Made by a program: the position numbers and the translations under genes. Below are positions 61,974-64,000 of a stretch of DNA of 64,000 nucleotides, piece after piece; position 1 is the stretch's first letter; every line of letters begins with the position of its first letter. The DNA comes from Nymphaea colorata (taxonomy: Eukaryota; Streptophyta; Magnoliopsida; Nymphaeales; Nymphaeaceae). Location of the stretch: positions 5,206,802 through 5,270,801 of the forward strand of contig NC_045145.1 of the NCBI RefSeq assembly GCF_008831285.2, in the 5' to 3' direction. Under the pieces are notes generated by a model, which was not told where the DNA came from, searched no databases, and saw nothing but the letters and a program-made list of their open reading frames with translations.

Positions 61974-64000
61974 ATGCATCGCCCTCCGAGAAGACGACAC
62001 CGGGGAACCTTGACGGTGCCAGTCTGGTGGTTTCTTGTCCAGCTGCTGCTTCTTTTGCTTCTTCTTCATCCCTGCAGGGCGCGCGCGGGATCTGGCGGGC
62101 CTCAGGGCGATGTAATGGCGCTCCTGCGGCTCAGGTCCTCTTTTCACGACCCCGCCGGGATACTCTCCAGCTGGAGCCCCGGCGACGCCGATGCCTGCAA
62201 CTGGTTCGGCGTGTCCTGCAACTCAGCGCGTCGAGTGGTCTCGCTCAACCTGACTGGTGGAGGAGGTAAGTTTTATGGTTTCTCTCGCTCTTGCTCGACT
62301 CCGCTGGCGCGGCCCCCGGTATCGGGTGCTAAGCTTGGTGGTGAGGTATCGCGGTCAGTCGGGAGCCTCACTGAGCTTAGGGTTCTATCTCTTGCATTCA
62401 ACGAGCTGTCTGGCGGGATTCCACCGGAAATCAGTTCTCTTCACCAACTGGAGGTGCTTGATCTCAGCTATAATCGGCTCTTTGGACCTATTCCCCGTCA
62501 GATTTCGGGCTGCTTAGGGTTGAGTTACCTCAATTTGGCCGGTAATCAGCTCAATGGAACGGTACCGGGATCCCTAGGGTCTTTGCCGCGGTTAAGGGGG
62601 TTGTTTTTGGAGTTCAATCGGCTTTCCGGATGGATTCCTGAAGAACTTGGACGGAGTTGTGGGTACCTTGAGCGGCTTCATCTTGCCGGAAACCTGCTAG
62701 TTGGCAGTATCCCGACGACGCTGGGAAATTGCCGGAATCTGCGGTCATTGTTGTTGTTCTCCAACCTTTTGGATGGCCCAATCCCGGTGGAATTGGGAAG
62801 GATCTCTGCTCTCGAAACCCTGGACGTGTCAAGGAACAGCCTCAGCGGGCCAGTACCGTCAGAGCTCGGAAATTGTCTTCAACTGTCGATCGTCGTCTTG
62901 TCAAACGTCTATGAGCTGCCATTGCTCCGCTCCTCTGTGAATGCATACCTGGAGGATGATGATAAAGGCGAGTTCAATTTCTTTGAAGGGGGAATTCCCA
63001 CCACTGTCACGTCGCTTCCTAACCTCAGGATCTTGTGGTCGCCAAGAGCAAACTTGGAAGGAAGCATTCCTTCCAAATGGGGAGATTGCAGCAGTTTGGA
63101 AATGGTGAATTTTGCACAGAATCTCTTCACCGGTGACATTCCTGCAGCTTTTGTGCAATGCGAGAAACTGGTTTTTCTTGATTTGAGTTTTAACCGATTA
63201 ACTGGCGGTCTCAGCGATAGGCTTCCTCTGCCATGTATGGCTACTTTCAATGTCAGTGGGAATCTGCTGTCAGGGTCCGTGCCGAGGTTTGTCTATGGCG
63301 GATGTTCAAGTAAATTACCCGGGGCAAACGCGCAGGACCCGCTTGATTTTGGGTCCGTTTATTCATCATTCTTTACTTGCAGTGCTCGTGTTTCTAGTTT
63401 GCTTCCTGAAATTGGGACTGGCGAAAGTGTTATATTTCATGATTTTAGTTGGAATAACTTCAGTGGTGACGTTCCCTCAATCCGGCTTGCCGTCAATAGG
63501 TTGCAGAAACATCCGGTTTATGCGTTTTTGGTGAGTGGTAATCGTTTCAGTGGACAGATTCCTGGTTACTTATTCGAGATGTGCAAGGATCTCAGAGGGT
63601 TTATTGCTAATTTGAGCGACAATCAGTTGTCTGGTCAGCTTCCAGGCGAAATTGGTAGTTGGTGCAACTCCCTTAGGGCATTGGATTTGTCAGGTAACTC
63701 AATTTATGGAACGATACCATCCACTTTTGGGAATTTGAGTTCTTTAATTAGCCTTGATCTGAGCAGGAACGAGCTGATTGGTTCGATTCCCATGGAATTG
63801 GGTCATCTGAAGAATTTGCAGTATCTCTCACTGGCAAGAAACAACCTGACGGGCAGAATTCCCGTGGACTTTTCTCTGTTACCTTTGCTGAGGGTCTTGG
63901 CGCTTGGTTCTAATGGCTTGTCAGGAGATATTCCATGGCAAATAACAAAGTTGAGGAATTTGACTGTTCTTTTACTTGATAAGAACAATCTCTCGGGCCA
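61974..64000 (+). CDS. RPK2: LRR receptor-like kinase RPK2 type, copy 2 (5' part, cut by window end)
   Basis: The frame from ATG 61974 stays open for 675 codons to the window edge. It starts MHRPPRRRHRGTLTVPVWWF, then a Leu-rich signal segment (LLLLLLLHPCRARAGS), LRRNT_2 (DVMALLRLRSSFHDPAGI) and the same LRR order as copy 1, including [12 protein letters not shown] and [10 protein letters not shown]. The last visible repeat ends DKNNLSG, so the transmembrane segment and kinase lie outside. The two copies are highly similar in nucleotide sequence with many substitutions in the first 250 codons, and no frameshift separates them. It is likely a functional paralog arising from a duplication that included the promoter, now about 20.2 kb from copy 1. 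Whether the kinase part is intact cannot be seen. Confidence 0.94.
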   Translation, partial: MHRPPRRRHRGTLTVPVWWFLVQLLLLLLLLHPCRARAGSGGPQGDVMALLRLRSSFHDPAGILSSWSPGDADACNWFGVSCNSARRVVSLNLTGGGGKFYGFSRSCSTPLARPPVSGAKLGGEVSRSVGSLTELRVLSLAFNELSGGIPPEISSLHQLEVLDLSYNRLFGPIPRQISGCLGLSYLNLAGNQLNGTVPGSLGSLPRLRGLFLEFNRLSGWIPEELGRSCGYLERLHLAGNLLVGSIPTTLGNCRNLRSLLLFSNLLDGPIPVELGRISALETLDVSRNSLSGPVPSELGNCLQLSIVVLSNVYELPLLRSSVNAYLEDDDKGEFNFFEGGIPTTVTSLPNLRILWSPRANLEGSIPSKWGDCSSLEMVNFAQNLFTGDIPAAFVQCEKLVFLDLSFNRLTGGLSDRLPLPCMATFNVSGNLLSGSVPRFVYGGCSSKLPGANAQDPLDFGSVYSSFFTCSARVSSLLPEIGTGESVIFHDFSWNNFSGDVPSIRLAVNRLQKHPVYAFLVSGNRFSGQIPGYLFEMCKDLRGFIANLSDNQLSGQLPGEIGSWCNSLRALDLSGNSIYGTIPSTFGNLSSLISLDLSRNELIGSIPMELGHLKNLQYLSLARNNLTGRIPVDFSLLPLLRVLALGSNGLSGDIPWQITKLRNLTVLLLDKNNLSG

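Overview
This is nuclear DNA of a flowering plant. The evidence is intron-containing genes with GT..AG junctions, a plant-type RPK2/TOADSTOOL2 receptor kinase, a plant eL32 gene, an insertion of plant mitochondrial nad4, and abundant plant-type transposons (L1-like LINE, PIF/Harbinger, Tourist-like MITEs). Spacers are AT-rich with long CA, CT and AT microsatellites. I cannot name the species from sequence alone.

Layout: 1-1.8 kb, decayed LINE ORF1 (minus). 2.9-5.4 kb, ribosomal protein eL32 (minus, 3 exons). 5.4-9.4 kb, repeat-rich spacer with a MITE. About 9.5-14.6 kb, a PIF/Harbinger transposon with a Myb/SANT ORF, a DDE transposase, and a third ORF that resembles the RNase H1-N/viroplasmin fold. 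16.6-17.7 kb, a small 129-aa plant gene with two perfect mitosis-specific (MSA) promoter elements. 20.0-22.7 kb, a serine-rich plant protein of about 450 aa. 23.9-34.7 kb, an L1-like LINE bounded by a 14-bp target-site duplication. Two younger elements are nested in it: a 587-bp GC-rich TIR element carrying a pectin methylesterase fragment, and a 4.17-kb PIF-type element. 34.8-40.6 kb, repeat-rich spacer. 41.8-45.1 kb, a complete intronless RPK2-like receptor kinase. 46.7-52.6 kb, a glycerophosphodiester phosphodiesterase (minus, 8 exons). 54.9-56.0 kb, a nuclear copy of mitochondrial nad4 exon 1 plus flank. 61.97 kb to the end, a second RPK2-like gene truncated by the window edge.

The two RPK2 copies are about 20 kb apart, in the same orientation, and share promoter blocks including a GTGGGNCCCAC site. 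The intact host genes (eL32, the MSA gene, the serine-rich gene, RPK2 x2, GDPD) are single transcription units with no operon-like relation. Most of the remaining sequence comes from transposons at various stages of decay.

The most unusual items are the viroplasmin-like third ORF inside the Harbinger element, the pectin methylesterase fragment captured inside a nested element, and the paired MSA elements in front of an uncharacterised small gene. All exon joins were made by eye from splice motifs and reading-frame continuity.
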